In this document: positions 53,690 to 64,000 of the stretch, piece by piece
Position numbering within the stretch: position 1 is the stretch's first letter
How the letters are laid out: each line of letters starts with the position of its first letter
Assembly: GCF_000024765.1 (NCBI RefSeq)
Contig: NC_013422.1
Coordinates: 763,501-827,500, forward strand
Direction: 5' to 3'
DNA: 64,000 nt
Source of the DNA: Halothiobacillus neapolitanus c2
GTDB lineage: Bacteria > Pseudomonadota > Gammaproteobacteria > Halothiobacillales > Halothiobacillaceae
The notes under the pieces: model-generated
Told to the model about the DNA's origin: nothing
Seen by the model: only the letters and a program-made list of their open reading frames with translations
Databases searched by the model: none
Translations under genes and position numbers: made by a program

Positions 53690-54558
53690 TGACCAGCGAT
53701 TCCTACATCACCTTTGAAAACGTGCGTTTTTCCCGTGGTCGAAAATGTATTTTTGATGGCGTAAACATCGCTATTCCGCGGGGAAAGATCACCGCGATCA
53801 TGGGGCCATCGGGAACCGGGAAAACCACCTTGCTGCGACTGATTGGTGGCCAGATCAAACCCGATTCGGGCACTGTGCGGGTTGATGGGCTGGACGTGGC
53901 GCGCGCATCGTCCAAGTCCCTGTTGGCGATGCGTCGGCGTTTGGGGATGTTGTTTCAGAACGGCGCCCTGTTTACCGATCTTACCGCCGCAGAGAATGTG
54001 GCTTTCCCGCTGCGGGAGCATAGCCGTCTTCCCGAGCCGATGATCCAGCGCATGGTGACGTTGAAATTGCAGGCGGTCGGGTTGTTGGAGGCTGCCGGGC
54101 AAATGCCGGCGGCTCTGTCCGGCGGGATGGCGCGTCGTGTGGCGCTGGCGCGTGCACTGGCGCTCGATCCCGAATTGATGTTGTACGACGAGCCCTTTAC
54201 GGGGCAGGACCCGATTAACGTGGGCGTGCTTCTGCGACTGATCGCCTCGCTGAATCAGGCCTTGGGCTTGACCAGCGTACTCGTATCCCATGATGTGACT
54301 GAAGCCCTATCGATTGCTGACCACGTTGTGGTCATCAATCAGGCGCGGATCGTGGCCTCCGGCTCGCCGGACGCGTTGCGTGCCGAAATGCCGGGCAATC
54401 CGTTTTTACGGCAGTTCCTCGAAGGGGCCCCAGACGACGATCAGTCCGAGCTCGGCCAGCGCTCGGCCAGAACCTTCGCCGAGGCATTGGGCTTGCTGCC
54501 TCGTCCGGATAAATCGGACGCTGCGGCGGCAGCGAGTCGGCACAGGAACGTAGGATGA
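53686..54558 (+). CDS. mlaF: Phospholipid transport ATPase MlaF
   Basis: ATPase of the MlaFEDB complex, which moves phospholipid between the membranes to keep the outer leaflet clean. The 290-residue product has Walker A GPSGTGKTTLLRL, signature ALSGGMARRVALARAL, Walker B LMLYDEPFTGQDPI and the switch His VSHDVTEAL. The C-terminal tail beyond residue 245 is basic and longer than usual. Overlaps on both sides. Confidence 0.94.
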   Translation: MMTSDSYITFENVRFSRGRKCIFDGVNIAIPRGKITAIMGPSGTGKTTLLRLIGGQIKPDSGTVRVDGLDVARASSKSLLAMRRRLGMLFQNGALFTDLTAAENVAFPLREHSRLPEPMIQRMVTLKLQAVGLLEAAGQMPAALSGGMARRVALARALALDPELMLYDEPFTGQDPINVGVLLRLIASLNQALGLTSVLVSHDVTEALSIADHVVVINQARIVASGSPDALRAEMPGNPFLRQFLEGAPDDDQSELGQRSARTFAEALGLLPRPDKSDAAAAASRHRNVG

Positions 54559-55355
54559 ACGGATACCGAAACGCATTTTTCAACGGCTTGGCACTGCTCG
54601 GGCAGGGCGCGCTGGCCGCGGTGGCGCATGCCGGGCAAATGATCCTGTTCACCGGGCAATTACTGTGGCGTTTGTTGCCGGCTTGGACGCGTCCACGATT
54701 GATCGTTCAGGAGTTGTACGCGATTGGTGTGCTTTCGTTGGTCATTATTCTGATTTCCGGTGGATTTGTCGGTCTGGTGCTGGGTTTGCAGGGCTACAAT
54801 ATTCTCTCCAAGTTCAATGCGACCGAATCGCTGGGCGTGATGGTTGCCTTATCGCTGGTTCGGGAGCTCGGTCCGGTCGTGACGGCTTTGCTGTTTGCCG
54901 GTCGTGCCGGATCAGCCGTGACTGCGGAGATCGCCTTGATGAAAACCACCGAGCAGCTTTCTGCCATGGAAATGATGGCGGTCGATCCACTGCGTCGGGT
55001 CGTGGCCCCACGGTTTTGGGGTGCGGTGTTCTCCATGCCTTTGCTTGCCGGGTTGTTCTCTCTGGTGGGTATTGCCGGTGGCTATTTCATCGGTGTGGTC
55101 GTGCTGGGTGTCGACCCTGCCTCGTACTGGGGGCAAATCCAGCAGCAGATGCAACCCGTGGACGATGTGCTCAATGGCGTGATCAAGAGCTTGGTTTTTG
55201 GTGCCGTGGTTGGTTTGATTGCCGTTTTTGAAGGTTTTAATGCAGAACCGACGTCGCTGGGGATCTCCCGCGCGACCACGCGAACCGTGGTGCTGAGCTC
55301 GCTCTGTGTGCTGGGACTGGATTTTATTTTGACCGCCTGGATGTTTGGGGCCTGA
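54555..55355 (+). CDS. mlaE: Phospholipid transport permease MlaE
   Basis: Membrane subunit of the Mla transporter. The 266-residue product has five or six spans and the MlaE family segments: FVGLVLGLQGYNILSKF, LVRELGPVVTALLFAGRAGSAVTAEIALMKTTEQL and a C-terminal TTRTVVLSSLCVLGLDFILTAWMF. Starts within the mlaF stop and is followed directly by mlaD. Confidence 0.95.
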   Translation: MNGYRNAFFNGLALLGQGALAAVAHAGQMILFTGQLLWRLLPAWTRPRLIVQELYAIGVLSLVIILISGGFVGLVLGLQGYNILSKFNATESLGVMVALSLVRELGPVVTALLFAGRAGSAVTAEIALMKTTEQLSAMEMMAVDPLRRVVAPRFWGAVFSMPLLAGLFSLVGIAGGYFIGVVVLGVDPASYWGQIQQQMQPVDDVLNGVIKSLVFGAVVGLIAVFEGFNAEPTSLGISRATTRTVVLSSLCVLGLDFILTAWMFGA

Positions 55356-55820
55356 ATGATGAATGCACAACGTGGAATTGAAATGGTGGTTGGCGCCTTC
55401 GTGCTGGCCGGGATTGCGGCTTTGCTCGTGTTGACACTCAAATGGAGTGATTTCGGTACCAGCTCGGTTTCGGGTTATACCTTGACGGCTGAATTCGACA
55501 ATATCGGCGGTTTGACCGACCGCTCGCCGATCAAGATGGCGGGTGTCACAATCGGGCGGGTCTCTAATATACAGATCGATCCAAACACCTTCGAGGCCGT
55601 GGTGACAATGGTCATCAGTTCGCAATACGATAATCTGCCTAAAGACTCGTTCGCAAGCATCTATACTGCTGGGCTGTTGGGTGCCCAGTACATCGAAATC
55701 TCGCCCGGTGGCGATACGAAAGTGCTGAAAAACGGCGATAAAATCACGATGACACAATCAGCCGTCATTCTGGAAAAAGTTATCTCTAAATTTTTATTCA
55801 ACAAGGCAGCAGCGCAATGA
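55356..55820 (+). CDS. mlaD: MCE protein MlaD
   Basis: Membrane-anchored substrate-binding subunit; its hexamer forms the lipid channel in the periplasm. The 154-residue product has one N-terminal span (GAFVLAGIAALLVLTL) and an MCE domain (LTAEFDNIGGLTDRSPIKMAGVTIGRVSNI, then FASIYTAGLLGAQYIEISPGG). ATG 55356 follows the mlaE stop without a gap. The next gene is not mlaC but a TolC-like gene, with a 4-bp overlap. Confidence 0.95.
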   Translation: MMNAQRGIEMVVGAFVLAGIAALLVLTLKWSDFGTSSVSGYTLTAEFDNIGGLTDRSPIKMAGVTIGRVSNIQIDPNTFEAVVTMVISSQYDNLPKDSFASIYTAGLLGAQYIEISPGGDTKVLKNGDKITMTQSAVILEKVISKFLFNKAAAQ

Positions 55821-57178
55821 GAAAAACGCACCTGATATTTTTGGCATTGGCCGCGTTCAGCGGCATGGCACAGGCGCAGACCGTCAACCTCGAGCAGGCC
55901 ACCCAAATGGCCCTGAATGCCGATCCACGCATTGAAGAGCAGCGCGCGAACGTGGCTGCTGCCCAGGCTTTGATTCAAAAGGTGGAAGGCGAGGGCGGAA
56001 TTCGCGCCAGCGTCAATTTGTACGCCGCTCTGGCACCCAGAGCCAGCAATGGTTTGTTCACGAATGGTACCAACAGCTGCCCGGCGGGCGGATGTACGCT
56101 GCGCGACGATGGCAATACCATCAATGATGGCATCACGGTGACTTCGGGTATTACCGCTTCGATCATCAAGCCGTTGTACACCTTCGGCAAGTTGTCGAAT
56201 TACATGACGGCGGCAAAATACAACAAAGATCTCAAATCCGATGAGGTCGCGCTGGCCAAGGGACAGACCTGGCTTACGGTTCGACGCGCCTATTATGGTT
56301 ACCTGACTGCCCGTGACACCCGGAGATTGCTGATTGGCGTGCGTCATCAGCTCGCCGATGCCGAGGCGCCACTCAAGAAAAAAGCGGATTCAGGTAACGG
56401 TTCGATGCGGGACGTCTACGCATTGGAAAACGGCCTGGGCTTGCTAGATAAATACATCGCGGAGGCTACCGGCGTCGAGCAGATTGCGTTGGCTGGACTC
56501 AAAACCATTATCGGCGTGCCGATCGATGATCCGCTGACCGTAGCCGATACCCACATCACACCGGTCTCGATGCCTGATGGCAGCTTGAAGCAGTTTTCCA
56601 ACGAAGCGCTGGCTAATCGCCCAGAAATGCATATGGCCGAATCCGGTCTGGCTGCCTTGCGGTCCTATGTTCAGGCGCGCAAGGCAGAGCGCTATCCGAA
56701 CCTTTACGCTGGTGTTATGGCGCAAGCTCAATACACGCCAGGTCGTGATCGGCTGGATAACCCCTATATTTACGATCCGCTCAACTCGGCGTTTGCCACG
56801 CCGGTTATCGGCATCAAATGGGATTTCAATCCCGGTGTGCTCAATGCCAATGTGAGTAGCGCTGAGGCCGAGTTGCGCGGTGCCGTTGCAAAAGCGCAAC
56901 TGGCTCAGGTCGGGATTCCCTATCAGGTGACGGAAGCCTATCGCAATGTGTCGTCGTTACATGCTCAGATTGAAGCGCTCGAGAAAGCGCGTGTTGCCTC
57001 CAAACGTTGGATGATCAGCAGTTTCCTCGATTTTCAGGCTGGTTTGGTTGATGGGGGCATATTGGGTATGGCCGTGGCCGGGAATACATCCACACAGGTC
57101 GATTACTTCAAAGCCGTCAATGATTTCAATATGCAAGTGGCCCAGCTTCGGGTTGCTACAGGAGATTATCCCCAATGA
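55817..57178 (+). CDS. TolC family outer-membrane protein inside the mla operon
   Basis: The 453-residue product has a signal peptide (IFLALAAFSGMAQA) and the outer-membrane-factor fold: two halves with long helices (NLEQATQMALNADPRIEEQRA, then NEALANRPEMHMAESGLAALRS) and beta-barrel segments. Such proteins are trimeric exit ducts for pumps. Its ATG overlaps the mlaD stop and its stop overlaps the mlaC start, so it belongs to the operon as a translated unit. The usual enteric operon has no such gene here. It may give the Mla complex an outer-membrane partner in this lineage. Not the same gene as the one at 36622. Confidence 0.86.
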   Translation: MRKTHLIFLALAAFSGMAQAQTVNLEQATQMALNADPRIEEQRANVAAAQALIQKVEGEGGIRASVNLYAALAPRASNGLFTNGTNSCPAGGCTLRDDGNTINDGITVTSGITASIIKPLYTFGKLSNYMTAAKYNKDLKSDEVALAKGQTWLTVRRAYYGYLTARDTRRLLIGVRHQLADAEAPLKKKADSGNGSMRDVYALENGLGLLDKYIAEATGVEQIALAGLKTIIGVPIDDPLTVADTHITPVSMPDGSLKQFSNEALANRPEMHMAESGLAALRSYVQARKAERYPNLYAGVMAQAQYTPGRDRLDNPYIYDPLNSAFATPVIGIKWDFNPGVLNANVSSAEAELRGAVAKAQLAQVGIPYQVTEAYRNVSSLHAQIEALEKARVASKRWMISSFLDFQAGLVDGGILGMAVAGNTSTQVDYFKAVNDFNMQVAQLRVATGDYPQ

Positions 57179-57816
57179 ATACGATGAACTGGCGTCGTCG
57201 CCTTTTTTTGAATGCGATCCTGCTTGGTGGTCTGGGACTTTCCGGTTTAGTTCCGGTCTCTGCCTTTGCGGGCAACCTGACCAACGAAGCGGCCATGAAC
57301 CTTGTGCAGAGCACGGCTGATCAGGTCATCCATGAAATTGCAAAAAATCAGGCGGAGGTTGAGAAGGACCCGAGCGTGTTACTTGATATCGTGGACAAAA
57401 CCTTGCTGCCCGAAGTTGATTCGGAACGCATGAGTCGACTGGTTCTGGGACGCTACTGGCGTACGGCTTCTGCCAGCCAGAAGGCCGCATTTACCGAGCA
57501 ATTCAAGCGTCTGCTTGTTCGCACCTATGCCGGCCCCTTGTCCAAACTGGGAAACCAGACGATTAAAGTAACAGGAACCAAACCGGGCGCAGACAAAGAT
57601 GAAATTGAAGTTTTGTCCGTTGTTTCCGGTGGCGATATGGGTCCGGTGCCGGTCGACTATCGTTTGGCTGCCGTCGATGGGAACTGGAAAGCCTACGATG
57701 TGGTGATCGATGGTATCAGCCTGATTAACAATTATCGCAGCAGCTTCGCTCAGGTTGTGCAGCAAAAGGGCCTTGATAGTCTGATTTCCACGCTGAAAAC
57801 GCAGAACAATGGCTGA
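57175..57816 (+). CDS. mlaC: Periplasmic phospholipid-binding protein MlaC
   Basis: Shuttles phospholipid across the periplasm between the outer-membrane partner and MlaFEDB. The 213-residue product has a signal peptide (LFLNAILLGGLGLSGLVPVSAFAG) and the ABC_transp_aux/Ttg2 domain: LLPEVDSERMSRLVLGRYWRTASASQKAAFTEQFKRLL-type core (here about residues 83-115) and YDVVIDGISLINNYRSSF near the end. The start is coupled to the TolC-like gene. Confidence 0.94.
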   Translation: MNTMNWRRRLFLNAILLGGLGLSGLVPVSAFAGNLTNEAAMNLVQSTADQVIHEIAKNQAEVEKDPSVLLDIVDKTLLPEVDSERMSRLVLGRYWRTASASQKAAFTEQFKRLLVRTYAGPLSKLGNQTIKVTGTKPGADKDEIEVLSVVSGGDMGPVPVDYRLAAVDGNWKAYDVVIDGISLINNYRSSFAQVVQQKGLDSLISTLKTQNNG

Positions 57817-58162
57817 TTCGAGTGCCTCAGAATCGTCCGCGGTTCAGGCAGAAGCCTTGCGCTTCGTGCGTGAGGCCGGGCGGGTCCGTGTACAGGGTGA
57901 TCTGCTTCGTTCCTCCATTGAATCGCTGAGTGATCTCAGTTTGCCCATGCCAGACGGGCAAACACCCGGTACGCGGCTTGAAATTGCCCTGGGTTCCGTG
58001 GGGCGTATCGATACCGCAGGGGTTGCGTTTTTGCTGGGGTGGCAGGCCGAGGCCGCAGCGCAATCGGTCACAGTGCGATACACTCACCCGCCCAAGGCCA
58101 TGCGAGCCATGATGCGGGTATATGATCTGGACGATTGGATGGTCGTCGAAGGGGTTTCATAG
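57809..58162 (+). CDS. mlaB: STAS-domain protein MlaB
   Basis: Small cytoplasmic regulator that binds MlaF. The 117-residue product has the STAS core LEIALGSVGRIDTAGVAFLLGWQAEA with a Thr-rich turn and an amphipathic helix. It overlaps mlaC by 8 bp. In E. coli ibaG lies between mlaB and murA; there is no such gene here. Confidence 0.88.
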   Translation: MADSSASESSAVQAEALRFVREAGRVRVQGDLLRSSIESLSDLSLPMPDGQTPGTRLEIALGSVGRIDTAGVAFLLGWQAEAAAQSVTVRYTHPPKAMRAMMRVYDLDDWMVVEGVS

Positions 58163-58226
58163 AACGTCTACGCCCGCCTTGGTGCTCAATCGTTCTTAAG
58201 CCCGATAATGGTATAAAGTTAATTAA

Positions 58227-59486
<1,260 letters not shown>

Positions 59487-59517
59487 CCCATTGGAATAAA
59501 CGAGTGACCAGAGTCGT

Positions 59518-60168
59518 ATGAGTCAGCAAAACATTATCATCGCGCTTTCCAAGGGCCGTATTTTCAAGGATACCCTGCCCCTGTTGGCGCACGTAGGTAT
59601 TACGCCGAAGGATGACCCGGAAACCACACGCAAACTCATTCTGGATACCAACCATGCGCATATCAAGCTGTTGATTCTGCGTGCATCCGATGTGCCTACC
59701 TACGTTCAGTACGGTGCGGCGGATCTGGGCGTGGCCGGTAAGGATGTGCTCATGGAGCACGGTGGCGAGGGGTTGTTTGAATTGCTTGACCTCAATATTG
59801 CCCGTTGCAAGTTGATGGTGGCAGGCAAGCCCGGCTCCACCGACCAGCCAGGTCGGCTGCGTGTGGCGACCAAGTACACGCATTCGGCGGAATGCTACTT
59901 CGCCGAACAAGGGCGGCAGATCGAGTTGATCAAGCTCTACGGGTCGATGGAACTCGCCCCGCTGGTGGATTTGTCCGATTGCATCGTCGATGTGGTCGAT
60001 ACCGGAAATACCTTGCGTGCAAATGGTCTTGAGCCCTTGCTGCACATTGCCGACATTTCATCCCGGCTGATTGTCAATCGGGCGGCCCAGAAATTGAAGC
60101 ATCGTGAAATAGCCGATCTGGTCCGTCAACTCGATGAATACCTCGCAGCGGAGGCGGCTACGGCATGA
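59518..60168 (+). CDS. hisG: ATP phosphoribosyltransferase HisG, short form
   Basis: Catalytic subunit of the first step of histidine synthesis. The 216-residue length marks the short form, which lacks the C-terminal regulatory domain and needs HisZ for activity and feedback; hisZ is not in the window. Family segments include [16 protein letters not shown] and the PRPP-binding stretch [18 protein letters not shown]. The stop overlaps the hisD start (ATGATG). Confidence 0.96.
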   Translation: MSQQNIIIALSKGRIFKDTLPLLAHVGITPKDDPETTRKLILDTNHAHIKLLILRASDVPTYVQYGAADLGVAGKDVLMEHGGEGLFELLDLNIARCKLMVAGKPGSTDQPGRLRVATKYTHSAECYFAEQGRQIELIKLYGSMELAPLVDLSDCIVDVVDTGNTLRANGLEPLLHIADISSRLIVNRAAQKLKHREIADLVRQLDEYLAAEAATA

Positions 60169-61466
60169 TGAAGCGATTAGATGCGTTAGCCCCTGATTTT
60201 TCTGCCAACCTACAGAAATTGCTCGATTGGTCGAGTGTTGCCGATGCCTCCGTACAGACCACGGTTGATGAAATCATCCATGCGATTCGTGATGAAGGCG
60301 ACACCGCTCTGTTGCGTTACACCGCCAAGTTCGATCGGCTCGACCTGTCTTCGGCAGACGCTTTGGCCTTTACCCGTGAAGAAATCGATGCATCGGTCGC
60401 TCGCACATCGCCCGAACTGTTGGCAGCCTTGACTCAGGCGGCGGCGCGTATTCGTGCCTATGCCGAACATCAAAAGATGACTTCATGGCAGTTCACCGAA
60501 GCAGACGGAACGGTCCTCGGGCAGCAAGTCAGTCCCCTGGATCGAGCGGGCCTGTACGTGCCCGGCGGCAAGGCGGCGTATCCCTCATCGGTCTTGATGA
60601 ATGCGATTCCGGCCAAGGTTGCCGGTGTCCGCGAACTGATCATGGTGGTGCCGACTCCGGACGGGATCATCAACGACACGGTGCTTGCGGCTGCACATGT
60701 CGCCGGTGTCGACCGTATTTTCCGCATCGGTGGGGCACAGGCCGTCGCTGCGCTGGCCTACGGCACCGCAACCGTACCTGCCGTCGACAAGATTGTCGGC
60801 CCAGGTAATATCTATGTCGCAGCCGCGAAGCGCGCTGTGTTTGGCAAGGTGGGCATCGACATGATCGCCGGACCATCGGAAATTCTGATTCTCTGTGATG
60901 GCAAGACCGATCCGGACTGGATCGCGATGGACTTGTTCTCGCAGGCGGAGCACGACGAGCAGGCCCAATCCATCCTGATTTCTCCCGATGCTCAATTTCT
61001 CGACAAGGTGACCGCCTCGATTGAAAAATTGCTGGCAGATCAACCTCGCGCAGCCATCATCCGGACCGCGTTGACCAACCGAGGTGCGTTGATTCACGTG
61101 CCGGACATGGACGCGGCCATTGAGTTGGCGAACCGTATTGCACCGGAGCACCTTGAGCTTTCGTTTGAAGGCGCCGAGCAACGCCTACCGGAGATCCGCC
61201 ACGCCGGTGCGATTTTCGTCGGTAAATATACCGCCGAGGCCTTGGGCGATTACTGTGCTGGCCCGAATCACGTGCTGCCGACTTCCGGCACCGCACGATT
61301 CTCTTCGCCATTGGGGGTGTACGACTTCCAGAAGCGTTCGAGTATTATCCAGTGCTCGGCAGAGGGCAGTGCGGTACTCGGTGCGTTGGCCGAAGTTCTG
61401 GCCGAATCCGAAGGGCTGTACGCCCACGGTGCCTCGGCTCGTTACCGTGTCAAGGATCACCGTTAA
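60165..61466 (+). CDS. hisD: Histidinol dehydrogenase HisD
   Basis: Last two oxidation steps of histidine synthesis, zinc- and NAD-dependent. The 433-residue product has the family pattern [23 protein letters not shown] (about residue 128), [17 protein letters not shown] and the [10 protein letters not shown] segment with zinc and catalytic residues. It follows hisG with a short overlap, and hisC lies 74 bp later. Confidence 0.97.
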   Translation: MMKRLDALAPDFSANLQKLLDWSSVADASVQTTVDEIIHAIRDEGDTALLRYTAKFDRLDLSSADALAFTREEIDASVARTSPELLAALTQAAARIRAYAEHQKMTSWQFTEADGTVLGQQVSPLDRAGLYVPGGKAAYPSSVLMNAIPAKVAGVRELIMVVPTPDGIINDTVLAAAHVAGVDRIFRIGGAQAVAALAYGTATVPAVDKIVGPGNIYVAAAKRAVFGKVGIDMIAGPSEILILCDGKTDPDWIAMDLFSQAEHDEQAQSILISPDAQFLDKVTASIEKLLADQPRAAIIRTALTNRGALIHVPDMDAAIELANRIAPEHLELSFEGAEQRLPEIRHAGAIFVGKYTAEALGDYCAGPNHVLPTSGTARFSSPLGVYDFQKRSSIIQCSAEGSAVLGALAEVLAESEGLYAHGASARYRVKDHR

Positions 61467-61540
61467 GGCACAACGTTGATGAATCCAACGAAATTGAAGT
61501 TTGGTGTAGGGCCGGGCAGCGTGGGGAAGAGGAGTCGGAT

Positions 61541-62650
61541 ATGAGTTCACCGTTCTGGTCGCGACTGGTTGGCGGGTTGACCCCCTATGTTCCTGGTGAA
61601 CAGCCCAAAGGTGCTGGACCGGATGGCCGGCGCCTGATCAAGCTCAACACCAACGAAAATCCATATGGCCCGTCGCCCAAGGTCATTACGGCGATTGAAT
61701 CTGTTTTGAACGAGAGTTTGCGCCTTTATCCCGATCCGACGGCGCACGACCTGCGCGAAACGATCGCCGAATACTACCGTTTAACACCCGATCATGTGTT
61801 CGTCGGCAACGGTTCGGATGAGGTTCTGGCCTTTGTTTTTCAGGCCCTGCTCGCGCACGAAAAGCCCATCCTCTTTCCCGACATCAGTTACAGCTTCTAT
61901 CCGGTTTACTGCGCGCTGTACGGTATTGATTATCGATTGATTCCGCTTGATGAGGATCTGGCTATTCGGGTGGAAGATTATGCCCAGGCTGAGCAACCAT
62001 CGATTGGTGGCATTATCTTTCCCAACCCGAACGCACCGACTGGGCGCTTACTTTCTTTGGTGGAAATTGAACGGATTGTTGCGGGGCAACCGGATGTGGT
62101 CGTGGTGATCGACGAGGCATATATTGATTTTGGTGGCGAGTCGGCGGTTGCCCTGATCGATCGCTTTCCCAATGTTCTGGTGACGCAATCACTGTCCAAA
62201 TCCCGTTCTTTGGCGGGTTTGCGCGTCGGATTGGCGCTGGGTCAGCCTGCTTTGATCGAGGCACTGGTGCGCGTCAAAGACAGTTTCAACTCCTATCCAC
62301 TGGACCGTCTGGCCTTGGCGGGTGCGAAGGCAGCCTTCGAGGATGGAGCCTACTTTGCACAAACCTGCACACGCATTATCGATGCGAGGGAAGCACTGAC
62401 CAAGGCGCTTGTATCGCGCGGTTTCACTGTGCTGCCATCCGGTGCCAATTTCGTTTTTGCACGCCATCCCAAGCAAGGTGGTGAGCAACTTTATCTTGGA
62501 TTGCGCCAGCAGGGTGTGATGGTTCGTCACTTCAACAAGCCCCGAATTGCCGAATTTCTGCGGATCACGGTTGGAACGCCCGAAGAAAACCAGTGTCTTC
62601 TCGCCGCACTTGATGTGGTGATGGGCATTGCGATGAGCGCGACTAATTGA
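61541..62650 (+). CDS. hisC: Histidinol-phosphate aminotransferase HisC
   Basis: PLP enzyme that makes histidinol phosphate. From ATG 61541 the product is 369 residues, with [14 protein letters not shown], the [10 protein letters not shown] aspartate-binding region, and the PLP lysine in [14 protein letters not shown]. An earlier in-frame start at 61352, inside hisD, would add 63 residues that do not look like the family. GAGGAGTCGG precedes the chosen ATG. Confidence 0.95.
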   Translation: MSSPFWSRLVGGLTPYVPGEQPKGAGPDGRRLIKLNTNENPYGPSPKVITAIESVLNESLRLYPDPTAHDLRETIAEYYRLTPDHVFVGNGSDEVLAFVFQALLAHEKPILFPDISYSFYPVYCALYGIDYRLIPLDEDLAIRVEDYAQAEQPSIGGIIFPNPNAPTGRLLSLVEIERIVAGQPDVVVVIDEAYIDFGGESAVALIDRFPNVLVTQSLSKSRSLAGLRVGLALGQPALIEALVRVKDSFNSYPLDRLALAGAKAAFEDGAYFAQTCTRIIDAREALTKALVSRGFTVLPSGANFVFARHPKQGGEQLYLGLRQQGVMVRHFNKPRIAEFLRITVGTPEENQCLLAALDVVMGIAMSATN

Positions 62651-62694
62651 GTTTTCGGTTTGTGTGGACGATGGTCTCCGCGCCCTTGGCGTGT

Positions 62695-62700
62695 TATGAT
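62695..62700 (+). promoter_or_regulatory. Probable -10 element of the SRP RNA gene
   Basis: TATGAT at 62695-62700 is preceded by TGT, giving an extended -10 (TGTTATGAT). The -35 (TGGTCT, 17 bases upstream) is weak. It would start transcription about 30 bp ahead of the mature RNA, which fits a processed 5' leader. Confidence 0.5.
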
Positions 62701-62735
62701 CGCGTTCCATTTTTCGAACAGAAGATGGTTTCTAT

Positions 62736-62850
62736 GGTGTTCCGTATTCGTCCCTTCGCGACAATGCGCCGTGAACCCCGCCAGGCCCGGAAGGGAGCAA
62801 CGGTAACGGTTGCCTTGGGTGCCGGAGATCGGCGGGTGCGGGATGCCACC
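62736..62850 (+). ncRNA. ffs: Signal recognition particle 4.5S RNA
   Basis: The invariant SRP domain IV is present: CCAGGCCCGGAAGGGAGCAA (62781-62800), with the GGAAGGGAGCA core that binds Ffh. The flanks pair: GGTGTTCCG at the 5' end with the region up to GCCACC at the 3' end, and CCCCGCC with GGCGGGTG, giving a single long hairpin of about 115 nt. The exact ends are estimated from pairing. It lies 38 bp upstream of dnaX, a location known in several gammaproteobacteria. Confidence 0.9.
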
Positions 62851-62888
62851 TTCCCAAAATTCATTTCATTCAATTCGGCTGTTGCGCT

Positions 62889-64000
62889 ATGAGCTACCTC
62901 GTGCTGGCGCGCAAATGGCGTCCCAAAAGCTTTGCCGAAATGGTTGGCCAAGGCCATGTCCTGCAAGCACTGACGAATGCGCTGGACCAAAGCCGTTTGC
63001 ACCATGCTTACCTGTTCACCGGCACTCGAGGCGTGGGCAAGACCACCGTCGCGCGAATTTTTGCCAAAGCGTTGAATTGCGAGCACGGCATATCCAGTAC
63101 GCCCTGTGGTGTATGCAGTGCCTGCGTTGAAATTGATCAGGGCCGCTTTGTCGATTTGATTGAAGTCGATGCCGCTTCGCGCACCGGTGTCGACGACACC
63201 CGTGACTTGCTTGAGAACGTGGCCTACGCGCCGGTGCGCGGTCGGTTCAAGATCTATCTGATCGACGAAGTGCATATGTTCTCGAAATCGAGCTTCAATG
63301 CGCTTTTGAAGACGCTTGAAGAACCGCCCGAACACGTCAAGTTCTTGTTGGCAACCACCGATCCGCAAAAACTACCTGTCACGGTGCTCTCCCGGTGCTT
63401 GCAGTTCAATTTGCGCGCCTTGCCGCTTTCTCAGATTCAGCAGCATCTGGCCGATGTTTTGCAAAAGGAAAACATTGCTTTTGAGCCGGCTGCCCTGCAC
63501 TTGATCGCTGAAGCGGCCAATGGCTCGATGCGGGACGCCTTGAGTCTGCTCGACCAGGCCATCGCATTCACCGGCGGCAAGCTCGATACGGTTCAGGTGA
63601 GCCAGATTTTGGGTTTGAGTGATCATCAAATCATCTGGGACATGATCGACGCGCTCTATCAGCAGTCGGCGGACCGGCTGTTTGCTCTGGTCGACGAAGC
63701 ACTGGATCGCGCGGTAGAGCCGGCGATTCTTCTGGCGCAGTTCATCGAGTCCATTCATCAGTTGGCGATGGGGCAGTGGATTCAATCCATGTCTGCTGCG
63801 GCCAACCCGCCCCCGGACGAATTGAAATCCATCGATCCCCAACTGCTGCAGTTGTGGTACCAAATCGCCACGACGGGCCGACGCGATATGGCCTGGTCGC
63901 CCAATGCACGGATCGGTCTTGAGATGACTTTGCTTCGTATGCTGGCATTTCAGCCGGGAGGCGAGGCTTCAAACGGCGCAGTTAAAGCGACAGAACCTGC
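62889..64000 (+). CDS. dnaX: DNA polymerase III subunits gamma/tau DnaX (partial)
   Basis: ATPase of the clamp loader. The gene starts at ATG 62889 (MSYLVLARKWRPKSFAEMVG) and runs out of the window, so about 370 codons are visible. Domain I has the P-loop GTRGVGKTT, a zinc-binding Cys set (NCEHGISSTPCGVCSAC), Walker B LIDEVHMFS and the SRC sensor (LSRCLQFNLRALP). Domain III begins at about residue 225 with QILGLSDHQIIWDM. The tau-specific C-terminal region and any frameshift signal lie beyond the window. Confidence 0.95.
   Translation, partial: MSYLVLARKWRPKSFAEMVGQGHVLQALTNALDQSRLHHAYLFTGTRGVGKTTVARIFAKALNCEHGISSTPCGVCSACVEIDQGRFVDLIEVDAASRTGVDDTRDLLENVAYAPVRGRFKIYLIDEVHMFSKSSFNALLKTLEEPPEHVKFLLATTDPQKLPVTVLSRCLQFNLRALPLSQIQQHLADVLQKENIAFEPAALHLIAEAANGSMRDALSLLDQAIAFTGGKLDTVQVSQILGLSDHQIIWDMIDALYQQSADRLFALVDEALDRAVEPAILLAQFIESIHQLAMGQWIQSMSAAANPPPDELKSIDPQLLQLWYQIATTGRRDMAWSPNARIGLEMTLLRMLAFQPGGEASNGAVKATEP

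Noticed and set aside
61352-61540. Extended N-terminus for HisC from an ATG inside hisD
   Set aside because: The added residues do not resemble aminotransferases; ATG 61541 with a good ribosome site gives the normal length.

Overview
The window reads as one piece of chromosome from a gammaproteobacterium with a polar flagellum. Gene content and order (nadB–rpoE–rseABC; fliLMNOPQR–flhBA–flhF–fleN–fliA–che; the divergent kdsD…rpoN and mla…murA blocks) match that class. A CbbY-type sugar-phosphatase, SoxW-like and TlpA-like thioredoxins and a regulatory PTS with HPr kinase suggest a chemolithoautotrophic sulfur oxidiser, possibly related to Halothiobacillus. That placement is inference from gene content, not a database match. 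I see no prophage, no intact insertion sequence, no CRISPR array and no tRNA or rRNA gene.

Layout. 1–4888: nadB divergent from the envelope-stress sigma factor operon rpoE-rseA-rseB-rseC; rseB carries a frameshift. 4956–17091: a diguanylate cyclase behind a sigma54-type promoter, then the flagellar export, switch and regulatory genes fliL to fliA; flhA carries a frameshift. 17108–24571: a palindromic repeat element, a strong sigma28-type promoter and the chemotaxis operon cheY-cheZ-cheA-cheB-parC-parP-cheW-DUF2802. 24636–42668: a second repeat element and mixed housekeeping genes: transglutaminase/DUF58 pair, perM-hda, a stand-alone zinc-binding CZB protein, cbbY, slyD, galU, wrbA, a thioredoxin/TolC/adaptor group, an asparagine-synthetase-like amidotransferase and mnmC. 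42671–51966 (all minus strand): kdsD-kdsC-lptCAB-rpoN-hpf-ptsN-hprK-rapZ-EIIA-HPr. It is interrupted by a coding remnant, by a TA-flanked miniature inverted-repeat element that supplies the last codons and stop of rapZ, and by a row of five adjacent hairpins. 52290–62650 (all plus strand): a sulfatase-modifying-factor-like gene and an unknown gene tightly coupled to mlaF-mlaE-mlaD-(TolC-like)-mlaC-mlaB, then murA, hisG, hisD and hisC. The window ends with the SRP RNA gene and the start of dnaX.

How the parts fit. RpoN and FliA are both encoded here, and each has a plausible target promoter in the window: sigma54 ahead of the diguanylate cyclase, sigma28 ahead of cheY. FlhF/FleN and ParC/ParP are the polar placement systems for flagellum and chemotaxis array. 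The kds/lpt genes make and export lipopolysaccharide, the Mla genes keep phospholipid out of the outer leaflet, and RpoE/Rse senses damage to that layer.

The least ordinary parts are the extended mla operon (an outer-membrane TolC-like gene between mlaD and mlaC, with an FGE-like gene and an unknown gene at its head) and the hairpin array plus mobile element between rapZ and the PTS genes. The two frameshifts both behave like one missing G in otherwise intact, conserved operons, so sequence error has to be excluded before calling them mutations.
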